A stretch of DNA of 64,000 bases from Wyeomyia smithii (GCF_029784165.1 NC_073694.1:161586995-161650994), one strand, 5' to 3'; shown: positions 11,236 through 24,886, counted from the first letter of the stretch. Program-made: numbers and translations. The notes: generated by a model not told the origin, from the sequence alone.

Positions 11236-13978
11236 AAAAGCTTCAATAAATACTTAAAAAGTGTTTATAATCATCCATGGTGATTTTACCGAAGCCCGTC
11301 TAGAAATTAACTTGGGCGCTAGAAGGTCAAGTAGAATATAAATCTTTTAGGCTCTGTAAGGCATTTTCTATATTCAACACAGAGCCATATTAGAGATATG
11401 TTTCACGGCTTAACGGTTACTTGGAAGCACCGTTGCCATCTTAAAGGTAATACCACATCTGTTCAACTAAAGAACCAAAAACGGGACAAAATCTCTTTAT
11501 TTTAAGTACCGACATCTAGCGGTAGAGAGAACGCAAATGTCGCAAGCAGTGCTGTGTATAGCGCGTCTTATACTATGTTGCTATGTTAGGTCTAATAAAC
11601 GGTACGAGAAAGAAATTATTGCCGTTAGTCAAGGAATTCGGATTCCAACTCCAACGAAAATATTTAAGTAATTCAACTGGTTAAAATGGTATTAACAGTT
11701 GCAAGGTGTCGATTTTTAGTTTATTCATTTCTATTCATGTTGATTGTGAATGGTTACTAAATTTCCGCTCAAAAAATCTCTTGAATGCGGTCCTGTTTAA
11801 CATGCTTTTGATAAGTTTAGGATCACCCTTTTGTCTGGTCATTGAAGCAAATAAAAAATAGATGTTCGTTGCATGTTCAAACTATTGGAGCTAACTGTTT
11901 CAACGATGCACTGTAAAATCAATATAGGATGGAATAGCGTAAAACGAATGCAAAAGGATAGGATTTGCAGCAGAGTTTTGTTCAAAGTTGCATATCTGTT
12001 CTGTGGTAATACTTGTACTTGTGGTAATTGTTTTACCATTGCACAGTGGTTCGCCCATAGGCCAAACATTAAAAAAAAGTTTTTTGGTTTTCTGTTTATA
12101 ATCGATTTAATGGATCGGTTATGAACCTGAGAATGCAGAAAAGCTGTTTTTGTTGGCTTATTTTATGAACAGTTCACTTTTGAGCGCGAGATAAGTGAAG
12201 GTGTTTGACACTTGCAAAATCAGCTTCAGCAGTACGTGTTTTTTACATTGTGTATATATCCGCTTTGGAACAAATTCAATTGCTTCATCTGCTTATTTTC
12301 ATCATGAACCTTTAGAAAATAGGTATGTTTTTGCTATTGCGGTGTTGTTTGAATAGGTATGTGCTAAACTGTAATCAAAATTAGTCGTAAGAGAGAACGT
12401 AGTAATAAAGTCAAAAAGCACCATTCATACTGGAATTCATGTAAACTTTTAAATGTGTTCCGCGCGAGATTCTATCATCAAATTATTACCAAACGAAAGA
12501 CTCAGGACTCAGGAAAGATTTCTCGAAGGTTCCATCTGCATATATTTGCATCCAAGTCGATGACAAGCGGCTCAAGATGGTTACTTTTTCGTTAGAATTT
12601 TATGTTTTCGGCATAGTTTCTTAGAAGGGTTGTGGTACATTCAGCTCAATTTTACAAATTTGTTCTCAAACATTTGTCTATATCCGAATTTTGATATTTG
12701 GTGTTGGAATACGGGGGGTTTCTGAGACAATATCAAATTTGTTTGAAGTTTTTCCAATGGTAGAAATATCAAACTTTGATCGCTTTGAGGGTTCACTTAA
12801 CAAAATCCGATTGAGCTGAAATTTTGCATAGGAACTAGTTTTGAGAAGGCAAAGCTTTTGAAAGCTGTCGCATTTTGAAATTCAATGGTAAAACTTGTCC
12901 CTATATTCTATTGGCTCCCTATTATGTATGCATGATAATGGAAATACCAGAAAATTGAAACAAGTTGGATAATGGCAGTTCCAAAAAAGTTTGTTTTAGT
13001 CAAAAAACACCTAATTCTGTCGATTTCAAAAGTTTCCAAGAACAATACTGTACAAAAATGATTTATGACCGCCCTCGCCATACAACTCGAACCATTGTGC
13101 ATTGCTAGACTGACGAATATAAATATATTATGTAACTAGTTCACTTAATCATGTCTCAGAAAAAAATATGATAAAAAGAAGTTTTGTTTCTGTTCACCCC
13201 GCTGTTAGTCGCTCCGTTTCATGAAACCAAAAACATAAACTTGCTATAACTTTGAATAAAGCAAATATCGACCAGTAGACCAACTAAAAGAATTGAGTAG
13301 CATTACTTCTTTTCTTATTCCAGTCATTGGATTACTAAGTCAATTGGCAGATATCTCCAGAGTATTAGACAGATCGCATATTGCGAAAGTGAGTTTGGTA
13401 GAATCAATGCAGTCGTCTCGTTTATCGCATTTATCAAGATAACTTTCTGCCATGATATGTTTCTTTCTTTTCCACTATCGCGTGGACTCGACATTGTAAA
13501 CTGCGTACCTACTAAGCAATGAAGTGCTGCACAAAATGCAGTTATATGCAACTAAAATGAAAAAAAAAAAATAAAAAAAAAATAAATCCACTTTGGAAAA
13601 TTGGAAAATTAAATTCAATTTCGAACGAAACTCTCGAACGCCGGATTGCTGCTGCTGACATCCTGGCTTGCACGGAGACACAACCCGGGCAAGACGGCAA
13701 TCGTATCCCAACCTAATGCAATCATCTAGTGCCATTGCACTGGTTTAGCGCTACAACGATGATGGCGCGTACGAACAGTTTCTCGATTGCCCTGCCGCCA
13801 ACAGCGATTATTGTTATTCGCTATTTTTTCCTTCGAACTGCTCTATCCATCGAGCAGCGTGGGTGATTTCCAATCAATTCTATGCTTCCACAGACAGTTG
13901 TTGCACACCCGAAGGTAAATGTTACCATGGTAAAAGCTTCTGTACGCACTGTAATTAGGTTATTCAAACCAGTCAACT
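11236..13978. other. Intergenic stretch, no gene seen
   Basis: About 2.7 kb of A+T-rich DNA without a convincing reading frame, terminal repeat pair or RNA gene. Short open frames here lack codon or domain support. The downstream end of the CREG transcript probably lies at its right edge. Confidence 0.4.
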
Positions 13979-13984
13979 TTTATT
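13979..13984 (-). promoter_or_regulatory. Candidate poly(A) signal of the CREG gene
   Basis: AATAAA on the minus strand, about 80 bases past the CREG stop codon, a normal distance for 3' end processing. Confidence 0.55.
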
Positions 13985-14061
13985 GTCTGCTATCCCTAAT
14001 CAGTTCGTCAGCATTAAGCATATTTTTTGGCACAAACGAGTGTATTGTTCTACATTGAGTT

Positions 14062-15855
14062 TTATACCTCCAGATTGATGTGTCTAACCGGAGAGTTTTT
14101 GTTAATTTTAACCGTGATGGTTCGCTCATCGTCCGAATGCTTCCGAACCTCCGGCGCAAAAGGATCTTCACGCGGGCTTAACGTGAGCGAGGTGGAATCG
14201 GGATCAGCCTTCATATATTCCTCAACCGTTACGTAGTGCGGTCCACCATAGTAATCAAGTACAGCTATTTGAATAATGTCCAGTTTACATAGGAAAAAGT
14301 TATGGGCTGCAAGAGAAAAAAAAAGTTAATTCAGCTCTAAACTTCATCGTAGAACACTCACTATCCAGCCAATGTTTCGCGGCCGGATGTCGGCTGAACA
14401 TGGCGTTGGTTCCAAACTGGTACTCATCGCTGCCCTCCACGACCTTGACAGCCCGGCCGGAAATCATAATTCGAGCACAGGTAGGCTCCATCGGGTCAAT
14501 GCCTTGCTTGCTGCATTCGAGATCCTGATCCATTGACAGCAAAATCGTCAGTCGGTTGTCCTTGCTCAGATCCTGGGCGGTGTAGTCCAGCATCGTGAGA
14601 TAGAAGTATAGCGTTCCGCTGGATTTCTCGCCCCGTGCGCTGTCAGCTGCAGCGATGATGTTCACCATCGGGTAGCCTTTGATGGCATCGACCGTGGAAA
14701 GGGATCCCATGGATACCCACTCTGCGTGGCAGGAAACGATAGGAGTTGAATTGAATGCGGAAAGTCAGCGGTTAAACTGCGATTAACTTCAGCAAAGGGT
14801 GATAGAAACTTGTTTGATCTTATGGAGCTTGTAGATGATATACACACTAGAATATGAGCAATGTGATTTTATTTTTTTTAATGTTTTGTTTCATGTTAGA
14901 TGACAAAAAATGTTGAAAAATACAAAAAAAAAACTGTTCAGATCTTTGAACGAAATACATCAGATTTCAAGCAGAAGTAATTGATGAATCACATAATTGA
15001 ATTCAATCACCGGCATTTCGTAGGATAGAAATAATGTCGAACAGTTATCGTTATCACTTCACTGTTTAGAAATGAAAAAAGCAGTGCAATTGCATAAAAG
15101 CCGGGCAACCATGCCAATTATAACTCAGTATTGTGGTTCAAAAGATTGCAATCATACGATATAAGGAAATTCAATGTTACATCTCAAGTAATTTCAGTTT
15201 GAAACGCACATTTGACCGACTTAGAATTACCATCCTTATACGATTTCTGGTTTGGTTGAAGCCAACGAAAGTCTGCTATCGTAAGACTAAAAATATCAGT
15301 CTACAGATAATAAGCGAAAGACTTTTCTGCACGTACGATTCGATTGTCTTATCTGATTCGTGTTCTGATTAACGTTTTCGTGATAGAGTATAATAAATAT
15401 ATGGCAAACCTAGAATAAATGTACGGGTTTTGAAAATTAAAAAAAATTAATGGACTGATTTTTGAAAATTTCAAGCCTATTGTTTTTTCATAACCGCATT
15501 ACAAAAAAAAAAACCAGTACAACAACCAAAATAGCCAAATGGTTACGAAGTTTAGTATAGCCGACAAAACAAAACCATTCAAATGATAACATTAAAAAAA
15601 GATGATACCAAATTCAAAATATATAACATTCAAACGAAACTTACCGGCTTTGTGTACCAGATAACGCGCCATCTTGGCGTGTTCGGTATGCGGTGGAGGT
15701 CCACCCCTCTCTTCAATGTCATTGCTGTCCAGCTGGTTTCCGTCTCGAGCTGGCAGGAACACCATGGACGAGTCTGGAGGGCTTCGCGACTCTATTGCGC
15801 CAAATACTGTCAGTATTAGCAGACAAGCGAGCAGAATACCGCAAACGCGCAACAT
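14062..15855 (-). CDS. CREG: CREG-family secreted glycoprotein (three exons)
   Basis: Exons: 15855-15645, 14721-14362, 14306-14062. GT-AG introns of 923 and 55 nt and matching phases give a 271-residue protein. The start chosen is the ATG at 15855, preceded by CTAAA; residues 1-23 (MLRVCGILLACLLILTVFGA and onward) form a clear signal peptide. The body shows the CREG flavin-reductase-like split-barrel pattern: MARYLVHKAEW, STVDAIKGYPMVNIIAAAD, GTLYFYLTMLDYTAQDL, CARIMISGRAVKV, FSRHPAAKHWLDTHNFFLCK and IIQIAVLDYYGGPHYVTVEE. CREG proteins are secreted or lysosomal glycoproteins linked to differentiation and lysosome function. Beyond the conserved end there is a charged tail of about 45 residues that human CREG1 (220 residues) lacks. 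No in-frame defect was seen. Confidence 0.9.
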
Positions 15856-16680
15856 TTTAGCTAAATGAATGACCGCGGCTTGTTCCGGGGGCTGATCTAA
15901 TCGATGGTAGACAATCTTCTCCACGGGTATTGAAGTGCTCACTAGCTGAAATAGATTAGTGGAGTTAGCAACGACTCGCCACCGCTATCACATCGGAGGG
16001 GATTAGTTTCGAGTGGCTATCGATGTAAGCCCTCGCAATATCTGACACTTTAAAAGTGATTAAAACCGAAACATAAACTATTGTGGTGTGATTCACTCCC
16101 ATCGCAGCTTCGTATTTCGCTTTTTTGTTGCAAAGGCCACACTTTCCGCACTCAAAATGGTTGAATGACCGTTTTTGCATGGCTAAACTATGCATCAGAG
16201 GTCACAGAAATGATACTTCGCATTAAAACGCTTCCAAACCCTGTTATCTATCTGGTTTAACCCGACGCATAAAAAACAACGCAACTGGTGTTTATTTCAC
16301 TACTGCACTGTGCGCTTTGTTTCTGCGCAAGACTTACTTGTAAAACACCCTGTTTTTTCCTTGTGCGCCAAGTGAATCTGGTTGGAATGAGATCGTCACA
16401 CAGCCAATACACGTTCTAATAGGATAGAAGCTGCGAGTAAACTACGAACGAAACGAGCAAAGCCAGCTGTTTTTTACTTGCTGAAACGATCAAAATGCAG
16501 CAGCGATAATAAAGGGAGAGAACGAATTATTAAACCGCGAGAGTATGAGAGCGAACTGACTTATCACAACACTGTTGGTTGTTTTGGTTGAGTCGCGCAA
16601 GCTTGGGTGGTTAAGTGACATGATAGTGACCTTTTAGAATCGTTGGATGTTGCCAAACTTCTAGATTTACCACTTTTTTA
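15856..16680. other. Upstream region of the CREG gene
   Basis: No coding region recognised. It should hold the CREG 5' UTR and promoter on the minus strand, but I cannot point to a TATA box or initiator with confidence. Confidence 0.35.
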
Positions 16681-17750
16681 AGTTTTGACCATTTCCACAA
16701 AAAAAAGGCAACCAATTTGAAGGACCATTTTTGATTTAGCTGAAACTTTACATAGACGTTTCTATAGGCAAAAGATGCCATTTGTGCTATTGGTTTAATT
16801 TTTTGGAACAAGACTCATTTTTAAGAAGCTATTGAAAATACTATTTTGGGAAGGTATTGATGATTACGAATATTTTTAGAGCCAAAACAGTTTGTTTGAT
16901 TTGCATAGTGGCTTCGACAAACTTGTAGATAACAATTTTGTGAAAACAACATACACTCTGAAAAAAATGTTAATTTTTTGAAAAGAAAAATTGAAAATTG
17001 ATTATCTAAAAAAGCTCATTTTTCAAAGATCTGATTTTTTTTCATGAAAGCTACAAAAGATTACCTTAACAATTAAATGAGAAATGGAGAAATCAGGAAA
17101 AAAGTTGTGGTATTTGAAAAAAAAATCAATTATTTTTTTCGAGGTCATATCTTTTTTAGAGAAACAAAATTATTATTTACAACATTGCCGAGGACACTAT
17201 GCCAATCAAACAAACCATTTTGGCTGTAGAAATATTTTTAATTTCCAATAGAGCACTCTATGGGAAATTAAAATAATTAAAAATATTTAAAAAAAATTAT
17301 AACTTTTTTTCTTGATTTCTCCATAATCGGACCGGTTTCATTGTTTAGGTAATCTTTTGTAGTTAAAAAAAAAGTAGATTTTAAGAAAATGAGTTTTAAA
17401 TAATTAATTGTTAGTTTTTCTTTTAAATTTTTTTTTTCAAATATAAATAATTTTATTAGAGTATAAATTGTTTTAGGATAGATAAATTTATCATATATAA
17501 CTTTGCCGAAGACGTCACACCGATCAAACAAACCGTTCTTGCGCTCAAAATATTTGTAATCATCAATACTTTTCCGAAATAACATTTTTCAATAGCTTCT
17601 CAAAAATGAGTCGTCTTCCAAAATATTAAACCAATAGCACAAAATGGCATTCTTGTCCTATAGAAATATCTATGCGAAGTTTCAGCCAAATAAAAAATGA
17701 CAATTAAAAAAAAATAATAAAACTGGGACATTTTTTGTGGAACTGGATGG
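16680..17750. mobile_element. Foldback (long inverted repeat) element, ~1.07 kb
   Basis: Two imperfect inverted arms: left 16727-16960 and right 17470-17702. Shared words include TGTGCTATTGGTTTAAT and AAGCTATTGAAAA, and their complements occur on the right. Outer extensions (TTCCACAAAAAA and its complement) reach about 16690 and 17740. The centre is A+T-rich. No transposase is present. A related fragment is at 39180-39460. Confidence 0.75.
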
Positions 17751-18016
17751 ACTTCCTCACTGCGACCAGAATCGTAGAGCTATTGTGAGATATGTCCGGA
17801 TATCTGCTGTAATCTCGCACTTCTATTATTAGCAATACCGCTATTGAGAAGTGGCATGCTTATTATTGTTGTTAATCAGTGCTTGTGTGTAATGTGATAC
17901 GCTTTTACACGCTAACTGCTCTACTATACCGATGCTCGTTCCTCTTGCCAAATTTTATTGGCCAGTTTTATTTATAAAAGGGACTTGTTTTTGTTAAGAG
18001 GAAGTCACGCAATGGT
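17751..18016. other. Spacer, nothing recognised
   Basis: Short spacer between the foldback element and the hAT-like copy. A TATAAAAGG-like word at 17973-17981 is not near any identified gene. Confidence 0.3.
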
Positions 18017-18024
18017 GTTATAGA

Positions 18025-19654
18025 TAGGGATACCATCTGGTCGAAGTTAGAAATCAGGACACCTTTTCTGGGCACAAATTTAACTAAGTCATTCTATTCT
18101 TCGAAGTATGAGCAAATATAACACTTAATATTTGATTTACTCAATTTTTCTACGCGGGGATACGTACCTTGTGGAAAAATGCGTTGATAAAGAAATCCGT
18201 GTATAAAAACGCGTAATTTGAAAATCCTTCAATTTAAACATCCGCGTGAAAAAACCGTTAATTCGAAAATCCGTGTAGAGAAATACCTAGTAAAAAATCT
18301 GAGTGTATCTCTGACGATCCACTTTCATCGAACCACTTTGAAATATTACGCATAAGCATCTCCCAGCTGGTCTCGAGGTACGATGCTGGCCTAACAAGCC
18401 AGTCGTCGTAGGTTCGAGTATCGGCTCGAGAGAGACTGTTAGTGTCAGTAGGATCGTAGTGCTAGCCCCGCAATTGTCCTGTACACTCAACAGTTGGCTG
18501 CGAAGTCTGTGTATAATAAACAGAAGGTCGAGTTCCGATACGGAATGTAGCACCAAGGCTTTGCTTTGTTTTTAGATACTTTAAAAATTCAACACACGTT
18601 AACTGTTTCAACTTAACTTAACAAATGCCAGATGCTTAATGGTAACGGTCAACGCGTTAAAGATTCTTTTTATTACTCTAGTGAGATTCAACCAATGAAA
18701 AATTTCGATCGCAGTGAGCGTTGCGACCTGAAATCGAAAACACTTATTGAGCAATTTTGAAAAATTCTGCTTATTGCCACACGCAAAAGTTCAAGCTTTA
18801 ATCATCCAATGTGTCCTTTCAGTTCGCACAGAATTTGCTCTGACTTCGCACAACCAATGCGTGGTACGCATAACGCAAAAGTTGTATAAAGAATACATTG
18901 ACAGAGTTCAAAATCAAAATATGTATCATATACACAAAAATCGTAATGTCTCGGTAAACTTCGGCTTCGGGCGAACGATCAGTTTCGACGCGCTCAAAAA
19001 ACCGTTCTTTACTTTCGCGAGCCGGTGCGTATTAACGGCTCGTGCATCCCTAAAAATCGTCAGCAACCGAAACAGCCAATAAGCCTTGTTGCCGCGGAAG
19101 TTATTGACGCTAGTGCCAGTAACGCAGAACCGAATGCATGTGAATGAAACCAGAGTCATAATGAAATGCAAAATGTTTTGGACTAATCTCATGTTTTTGT
19201 TTATTGTTAATGATTGAATGATGTTTTCAAATGACCTGATTCATGAAAGTGAATCGATCAGACAATAATTTCTTCAATGGAGTCAGTTCCCAACTTATCA
19301 GTATTGATTGCTGGTTGCACTGTTTTAACGATGCCAACCTTCTGAACATCGGCTGATGCTTTATAAGTGTAGTGGTTTGGAGCTGCGCAATACATTCAAA
19401 ATACGCTAGAGCATCAAATGCGTTATGCCCAACGCACATGCGTTGTACTGGTTTCAATTTTAATCAGTAAATGCGCTAATTTCGCTCATAAATGATCTGG
19501 TTACGCACACTCCAACTTTTGCGTGCACACAACAAAGTCAAATATCTCAAGAAAATCGAGACAGATGCTAAAATATAAAAAATAAATCAGGACGCCCAAA
19601 TAGGACTTCAAAATCAGGACATGTCCTGCTAAATCAGGACGGATGGTATCCCTA
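18025..19654. mobile_element. hAT-like non-autonomous element, copy 2
   Basis: The same termini as the 6844-7885 element (TAGGGATACCATCTG and its complement ending in GGTATCCCTA), flanked by GTTATAGA on the left and TTTATAGA on the right, an 8-bp target duplication with one mismatch. The right end contains the same AATCAGGAC words and a long stretch identical to copy 1. Interior blocks such as GCAGTGAGCGTTG are shared. It is longer because a SINE (18366-18570) and a decayed TTACGCGG-type sequence (about 18140-18300) lie inside. Confidence 0.85.
18366..18570 (+). repeat. tRNA-derived SINE inside hAT-like copy 2
   Basis: A tRNA-like 5' end with GGTACGATGCTGGCCTAAC and a box-B-like GGTTCGAGTATC (18411-18422), then a body with GAGAGACTGTTAGTGTCAG, AATTGTCCTGTACACT and AATAAACAGAAGG, and a GCTTTGCTTTG end. 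This is typical of a pol III SINE. I recall similar SINE sequences in Aedes genomes; that recollection is unverified. Confidence 0.7.
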
Positions 19655-20621
19655 TTTATAGATTGCAGCGTAAAGAAAGGGTAAGTTATGGGGAGCCTGA
19701 GAATGAACCCCTAATTAAAGTCCAGTTTTGACATCGAATGACCTGATTCTACTAAGATTCGTACCTACGACCTCTGTAACCCCGAGTTCAATGCTAATTT
19801 ATCGATAGCTATAATGAAAAATCTGAAAAAACGACAAATAACACAATGGTTGTATGCAAAGTCACGACCGCAAACTTGTCGTAGAACCACCGACGAACCG
19901 ACGTGCCGTCCCATACACTTTTCTTGAAAATTTTTGATCCAAATTGCAAATTAAAATAAGTCAGAACAGTAACTCCATCTCTATAACGAATCGCTACCTA
20001 TTTTTTACAGCCTCCACCCAGCTCCACGCTAAATTAAAAAAACACGAAACGAAGTTGAACGGACCTTTCGTAGTTTTCATTTACTTTGCACAGAAAAGGT
20101 GTAAACGAAATTAAAAAGAACCAAAATATTTGCAATTGCGTTTCAAAAACTATTGCTCATGTGTAAATTATAATCCTAGAAAGTAATACAGATAAAAACC
20201 TACATTGCAATGCAAATAAAAACTTAAGTATATTTTACCCTTATTTAAACAAAACGTACGAGCCGTGTATTCCTACGAATGTTTTTGTTGTTGAAAAAAG
20301 ACGTGATCGTCGTAAACATCATTGAAACACATATTCAAACATCATCTAAAACAAGAACTTAACAAGGCAAGAGGTTTTCTTTACATATTTTGCGCAATTT
20401 ATGTGCTTTTTTATCACCAATGAAAAAGTTTCATGAAATGAAAAAGAAACCTGCAGCTGCATTCAGTTTGTGGAACTAGTGAATAACTCCAGCATAGTTT
20501 ATTCTCGCCCTGATTATCGCAATGTTTTTGGATCTCGATTTCAACAAATCATTTGAATGGTAATTCAAGGGAACGAACTGTGGCAGTGTGGCAGGAACGA
20601 GCGAAACAATGAGATGAATCA

Positions 20622-20973
20622 TACTGCGGGGGCCTAGTGTGGTTGGTAACGTCTCCGCCAACCACGCTCGACGCCTGGGTTCGAATCCCACCGCCGACAT
20701 AGGTGTCGATGGTTGTGGGGTGGCGTGATCCACTCACAACCAACCCAACTGGTCTAGATTCAATCCTAGCCGACACCGGGAGATTTTCTGAGGCGAAAAA
20801 TCTCTGGGATCCCGCCTTCCATCGCATGAGGAAGTAAATCCGTTGGCGCCGGTCCGTTAATAAACGGGTCGTGAGTTAGGGACCTGGGTGTGGAGTCGCC
20901 TCCCTGGGCGTCGGTAATTGGCCACAACAGTGGCGGAAATAGACCGACGGAAAATAAGCGAGAATAAAAAAAA
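20622..20973 (+). repeat. Complete tRNA-derived SINE with 14-bp TSD
   Basis: A tRNA-like head with box A-like TAGTGTGGTTGGTAACG and box B GGGTTCGAATCC (about 20678-20689), a body ending in GGCGTCGGTAATTGG and GACGGAAAATAAGCGAG, and an A-run. AATGAGATGAATCA flanks it on both sides (20608-20621 and 20974-20987), a perfect 14-bp target-site duplication. It sits inside the P-type element downstream of its gene, so it is younger than that element. A 3' fragment of the same family is at 4863-4987. Confidence 0.9.
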
Positions 20974-21479
20974 AATGAGATGAATCAGGCCAGGGTAATT
21001 TAATTTATAAACTATAAAAAACGCTACTAATATTTGTGTTTTTAAAACAGTTGAAACAGGAGTCATGGCAAGAGGTTTCAGAACCATTGAAGAAAACGCT
21101 GTTCTTGGATCCAGCATATTTACTAAGCTGCATACGACGGTTAAATAGGTGAAATCCTGAACAAGGTTCTACTGGATTTATCAGGATTCTTTGGTCAACT
21201 AGCTTCGAAAATGCAACATGAATAAGCGCAGATCGTACTGAGTCGATCAGCTGTTGCCAGAACAGTTGCTCTGTGGTATATTCTAAATGACTTTTTTGTG
21301 TAAAAACCTGTTTGTGAATCTGATAATTAGTTATTGTAGCATACAGCATACATGTAGCATGTAGCATACAGTAATTGATGGATACATTTTCAGATTAAAT
21401 TCATTTTTATTGAACTAAAGACATGTGATTTGTGTTAATAATAAACAAAAAAAACGCGAGGGCCAAAATTATCAACATA

Positions 21480-24400
21480 TTATAAAGGTAGGCACATCCG
21501 TGCAGCTTTTCTGTTACGCTTTAGCCGTCGGTTAACTTTAACATTTTCAGAATTGATTGTTCTTGTTCGTTTGAGGAATCCTTGTATAAGGGTGTTAAAT
21601 ATTTTGTCTACAAGAAAGTCAAAGCATTTCTTGCAAACAGAAACAGAAGAGTAATGCTTAATGTAATTTTTCAGACGAGTTTTAACACCTGCTTTGTTTT
21701 GGTATAGGAATTTACGAAATTTTTGTTTAAATGTAGCGAAGCACAGCATTCCTATGTTGTACAGTTTGCTATTAGGTATCGTGAGCGAGCATATTGATGT
21801 TTGTTTGATTCTGCAGAAATCAAACATCTCGTCGTTCCACAAAGACTCTCCACGTTTCTGTGTTAACTTTTCAATGCACTTGCTGTGATGTAACTTCCTT
21901 GAAGCAGCACTTAGTGTATAAATTAATTCAATGAGTTTTTTCATTGTTATCTCCAATTGTGTTGTGTTTAGCGGAGAAAACCTGTAGTTATGAGGTTTGG
22001 TTTTAAAATTTTCCGAAGTTAAGTCAAGATAAGTTTCACACATCAGTGGTTTTAAATCATCTGGTTCACAGTTTGTTCCATTGGAGTGATTTATGTTAGA
22101 CTCAATTATCGTATACTTGAACGATGCTCCAAACTGTTGAGCATCAGGAGCATCATTTCCACCACAACGACGACGCACTTCTGAAAACATGTTCTCTAGA
22201 AAATCTTGGCATAGATAGTTTGTGAATAATGATTCAGCGCCATAATCATTGTGCAGTTCTTGCCACAAAGACACGATAGAGTTTATGTTACTTATAAAAC
22301 CTCTGATATAATTCGGATGCCGTTGATGAGTTGTGAGTTGTTTTGAACCTGAAACCGCCTGAAATATTCCACGAAATCAGCTCGATTAAGTCATAAACGG
22401 AAAGCATCTTACTTCCGTAATATCCAAGCAAGTGTTACTAGTATAATTACTGTTAGCTAATGTTGTTTTAGCATGCTGTAAAAAATCCCAGTGAATGGAT
22501 TGATCTTCCATTGCTTGTTTCAATGGCTTCAAGATAAATGCAGTTAGGTGGATCATCGTTTATATGAGAAGATTACTTACTTTCACAGAAGAGTTGTTTT
22601 TGCTGTTGAAGGTATCAAACAGCTTGTCGTAAAACTCTATAAACTCAGCGGTATTGATGCATTGAGGTGAAAGTTCACCGATTTGCATGTAATAACGGAG
22701 ACCATTGGCGACGGATTGGCTTAAGGTTCTCGTAGCTAGCGAAACATTCATTGCAGAGAAAGGTGGAAGCATTACATGCTTATCGTTCAAACGAGGAACT
22801 AACCGAGGATTGCACTTAGAATCAATATTGTACAAGGAAACTATATCTTTAAAACAAGCAATTTTGTCTTGGAATATTGCATTATGCTTTTTAAGCATAT
22901 TTCGTGTGCTCTTGATGAGATGTGGTACGTCCCACATGATGTACACTCTTTGTCTTTCAACGTCAATGTAAGGTGCTTCAGTAGTGGCACCAGCTTTCTT
23001 GGCCATTTTGATATTCGTAGAAAATTGGTCCATCACGAGAACCAGAGGAACCAGTCCAATGTCTCTTAAGCTTTGTATTGAAGCAGTTTTTATTTTTAGC
23101 TGTTCATCGGCTCCCAAAGTGTTGTGTTAGGAAATATCCTAGACCCTAGAACATAGGAAAAATGAACGGTGAGCATACTTTGAAAAAGTAACAGAGTCAA
23201 TACTCCTTATAGAATCGCAGGTTTGGCGATGTAAATTTGTAGTCCTTTTATGCACCACGCTTGTGACATTAAAAGTAAATGAGGTAAGAAAATAAAAATA
23301 CTAACAAATTCACTTCACCTAACCTGAGGCATCTTAGGGGAGAGTTAATTTATATTTTGGAAGAGTGTTGGGAAATTCTATCATAACGTATTTACTTGCT
23401 TAAATTTTTTATACAGCCCTCTAACCATGACGACCACAGCTTCTGAAGCGAGCTGCTGTGGATTGTTCTTTTCGACTTTTCGCTCATATCCGGAGTCCGG
23501 GAAACCGTAACAAAAATCATTCTTTGCAGAATAACTTAAAGATGATTTAATCTTCATTCCGTCAATTGCTATTACAACTATCCTCTCTAGTCTAGACCAA
23601 CATTCAACCTCCGATTTCATGCGCTGTAAAATGATCTGATTCAATCCTGGGCGCATTTTCACAGCCTGTGTCCACCGTTTAATTGTGCGTTTCGAAGGCA
23701 GACACAACACTTTTGATAGTTGTATCATGCGATATACTCGTGGACCGCACAGATAGGTAGATAGTGCAAATTTTTTTGCGTGCTGATTATATCTTCTCTT
23801 CTTAGGAGTAAAGCCTAGGTTACCCAAGCTGTTATACAGTACTGGATTCTGTTTCAACTTGTTCAATAACTTATTGTCGGTCATGGTGTTTTGACGAAGA
23901 GTTTTAATACAACGTTTGTACATACGAATAGTTTCTTTGCTTTTACGTACAGTCTGTGCCCGCCTAGCACTGGTGCGTTTACTTATTCGTAAATCTAGTT
24001 TGAGTTGCCTCACTTCTAGTTCCAATAGTTTTCGCATCTCTTTTTCCTGTTCGTATTGATATCTAAAGTTCAAGCTTTGAATATTTTCTTCGTCGTTTCC
24101 AGAGGACGGACTCACTTCACAGATCTGATCGAAATTGTCCAGGTTACTGATTTCTTCTACATCAATTTCCTCCAGTGTTGTTGGTGTTATTTCAAGAATA
24201 ACGACTGGGTTTGTTTCGCTTGGTATCGGGAGCTCTTCCATTGGATAATTAATAAAATCGTCGTGGAGGGCACTGTTGCCTTCTACGATCGGCTCGCACA
24301 AATCCACCTCATAGCTTGACCTCCGATCCTCTAAAGTATTGTCTACTAAATAGCTTTCATACACGACATATTCATCGTCGCCTCTCAGTATCGTTAATTC

Positions 24401-24886
24401 GTCAAGATACTCGTATTCGAAGAAATCTTCTCGTTGATCTAAGGCAACTTGGTGACCGTCGGACATGTACCGTTGAATTGCGTTTGTTGGGTTATCTGTC
24501 GGTGTTGGTATTGAGCCGGCTTTTAGTGTAGAATGTGTAAATGTAAGCAAATTTTTTATATCGCATAATGAATGATGACGTACCCTTTGTCTTTTCGGGA
24601 AGGATCACGCAGTGAGTCTAGTCCGAAGTGGTCTGAACACATTTTTTTCTGATTCAATGCTGTGGGTCCATAGCTGTAAAATAATTGCTCTAAATAAGCA
24701 GACTTACAAAATTTCACCCATTCATAGCAGCTGTACAAAATACAAAGGATTGAAAAAACTTTTAGTTCTTAGGGAGTGTTAGCAATTTACTCACATATTT
24801 TCGCAGGTCGGTAACTTATAGAACGATTTTCCACAGTTTTTGTTATCATTACTGGCACAGGAAATCACTTCACATTTTCTGCCCAT
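21480..24886 (-). pseudogene. P-element (THAP9-like) transposase, six exons, frame lesions
   Basis: Exons by splice consensus: 24886-24795, 24730-24584, 24519-23396, 23145-22581, 22526-22413, 22358-21480. Exons 1-2 encode an N-terminal THAP zinc finger (MGRKCEVISC, then W and CSDHF: C2CH). Exon 3 has a coiled-coil-like charged region and the first catalytic Asp in IAIDGMKI. Exon 4 has the second in VLVMDQFSTN and the motif WDVPHLIKSTRN. Exon 6 has the C-terminal Glu in QDFLENMF and RRRCGGNDAPDAQQF. Two problems appear: exon 2 to exon 3 joins one base out of phase, and exon 4 starts GYFLTQHF but must shift one base near 23117 to reach GADEQLK. The last three joins are in phase. It is likely inactive, but only by small indels. 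Confidence 0.85.

Noticed and set aside
15856..15942. Longer CREG start reaching 15942
   Set aside because: It would use GTG; the ATG at 15855 starts a proper signal peptide.
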